A stretch of 11,850 nucleotides of DNA from NCBI GenBank assembly GCA_946479055.1, contig CAMLEX010000070.1, positions 1 through 11,850 of the forward strand, written 5' to 3'. Below, in pieces: positions 10,919-11,850 of the stretch. The notes beneath the pieces are model-generated. The model saw nothing but the letters and a program-made list of their open reading frames with translations, did not search any database and was not told the DNA's origin. This DNA comes from an uncultured Bacteroidota bacterium (GTDB taxonomy: Bacteria > Bacteroidota > Bacteroidia > Chitinophagales > Chitinophagaceae). The stretch's first letter is position 1; each line of letters opens with the position of its first letter. The translations under genes and the position numbers were made by a program.

Positions 10919-11850
10919 ATGCTGCTACACTGTATCTCCCGCTGTAAAAAACTTCAGTTTCTTCTTTTCTTCCTGGCGGTGTCATTTATCTCAATGGCCC
11001 AGCGGACCGTTAGCGGAAAAGTTGTTTCATCCGAAAATAAACAAGCATTGCCCGGCGCTACTGTTGTAGTTAAGGGCAGCAAAACGTCAACCGTTACAGA
11101 CGCCAATGGCGAATTTAAGATTGCAGCCGATGAAAAAGATTTATTGATCATCAGTAATGTTGGTTATGGTATCCGTGAAGTAAAAGCAACGGAGTCAGGT
11201 GCTGTTGCGCTGGTTGCTGAAACCCGTAACCTGGATGAGGTAGTAGTAACGGCATTGGGTATTAAAAAGGAGAAGAAAAAATTAGGTTATGCTGTGCAGG
11301 AAGTAAAAGGAGAAGATCTTTTAAAAGCTCGTGAACCTAATGCCATCAACGGATTGGTAGGAAAGGTTGCCGGGTTGACTGTAGGTATTAATGCCGAATT
11401 ATTATCGGCTCCTAATATTTTATTAAGAGGCCGCGGTATTAATTTATATGTAGTTGATGGTGTGCCTATCAACTCTGACACCTGGAATATTTCGCCCGAT
11501 GATGTTGAAAGCTATACCGTATTAAAAGGAGCTACTGCATCTGCTCTGTACGGGTCAAGAGGATTAAATGGTGCCATTATGATTACGACAAAAAGGGGAT
11601 CACGGGATAAACGTGGTTTTTCAATTGAGTTCAACAGCAGCACTATGATAGAACAAGGTTTCAATGCAATTCCTAAAGTACAGGATTTGTATGGACCCGG
11701 TGATCATGGTAAGTATGCATTTGTTGATGGAAAAGGTGGTGGTACCAATGATGGTGATTATGATGTATGGGGTCCTAAGTTTGAAGGACAGTTAATTCCA
11801 CAGTATGATAGCCCGGTTGATCCTGTTACCGGCGTACGTTCAGGAACACC
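10919..11850 (+). CDS. SusC/RagA-family TonB-linked outer-membrane protein (3' end cut)
   Basis: The first 310 codons of a SusC/RagA-type receptor, usually about 1000 residues; the window edge removes most of the barrel. The signal peptide ends SMAQ (25-28). A carboxypeptidase-like domain follows at about 29-100 (TVSGKVVS..LPGATVVVKG..VTDANGEF), then the TonB-box-like LDEVVVTALG (105-114) and the plug. The plug has the SusC signature LYVVDGVPI (176-184) and VLKGATASALYGSRGLNGAIMITTKRG at 201-227. Between ILLRGRG and LYVVDGVP the usual SusC loop (RIRG..S..S..PLYVVDG) is shortened by several residues. ATG 10919 is the first start after an in-frame TAA at 10865. A SusD-type partner is expected downstream, beyond the window. 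The Pho-box-like array suggests phosphate control; phosphate-limited Flavobacterium is known, as I recall, to induce SusCD-like systems. The substrate is unknown. Confidence 0.92.
   Translation, partial: MLLHCISRCKKLQFLLFFLAVSFISMAQRTVSGKVVSSENKQALPGATVVVKGSKTSTVTDANGEFKIAADEKDLLIISNVGYGIREVKATESGAVALVAETRNLDEVVVTALGIKKEKKKLGYAVQEVKGEDLLKAREPNAINGLVGKVAGLTVGINAELLSAPNILLRGRGINLYVVDGVPINSDTWNISPDDVESYTVLKGATASALYGSRGLNGAIMITTKRGSRDKRGFSIEFNSSTMIEQGFNAIPKVQDLYGPGDHGKYAFVDGKGGGTNDGDYDVWGPKFEGQLIPQYDSPVDPVTGVRSGT

Noticed and set aside
10869..11069. 66-codon plus-strand frame overlapping the SusC start
   Set aside because: It is in a different frame from the clear SusC coding sequence and has no recognisable domain.

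Overview
The window reads as a chromosomal piece of a Bacteroidota bacterium, most likely a Chitinophagaceae-like member. Support comes from the SusC/RagA-type receptor, a TonB receptor with an N-terminal carboxypeptidase-like domain, lipoproteins, starts without Shine-Dalgarno sequences, and -7 promoter elements close to TAnnTTTG. Positions 1-25 are not genomic: they match the end of an Illumina TruSeq adapter, so the left edge is a true contig end from a draft assembly. The right edge cuts a SusC-like gene.

Layout. 59-1114 (-): galE, UDP-glucose 4-epimerase. 1194-2408 (-) and 2507-3154 (-): a PiT phosphate transporter and its DUF47/PhoU-like partner, transcribed DUF47 first, with a 17-bp inverted repeat between them. 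3352-4674 (+): a phosphate-selective-type (O/P family) porin. 4855-7647 (+) and 7667-9082 (+): a TonB-dependent receptor and a beta-helix lipoprotein in one operon, closed by a strong terminator. 9187-10392 (-): a secreted transglutaminase-like protein with a TTG start. 10393-10918: a 526-bp region without a protein gene, holding a candidate small RNA with its own promoter and terminator, then the SusC promoter. 10919-11850 (+): the start of a SusC/RagA-type receptor.

The main discovery candidate is a shared promoter design. Upstream of the porin, the TonB receptor, the candidate small RNA and (more degenerate) the SusC gene lie tandem repeats of a 7-bp core, about GTAACAT/GTCACAT, in an exact 11-bp period. 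This matches the geometry and part of the sequence of PhoB boxes. For three of the four the start of the last repeat lies exactly 15 nt before the -7 element. With the PiT/DUF47 genes and an O/P-type porin present, I infer a PHO (phosphate-starvation) island. It would couple a porin, a TonB receptor with a non-SusD surface lipoprotein, a SusC-type receptor and a roughly 112-nt phosphate-responsive sRNA. The regulon and the sRNA are inferences from sequence; none was tested here.
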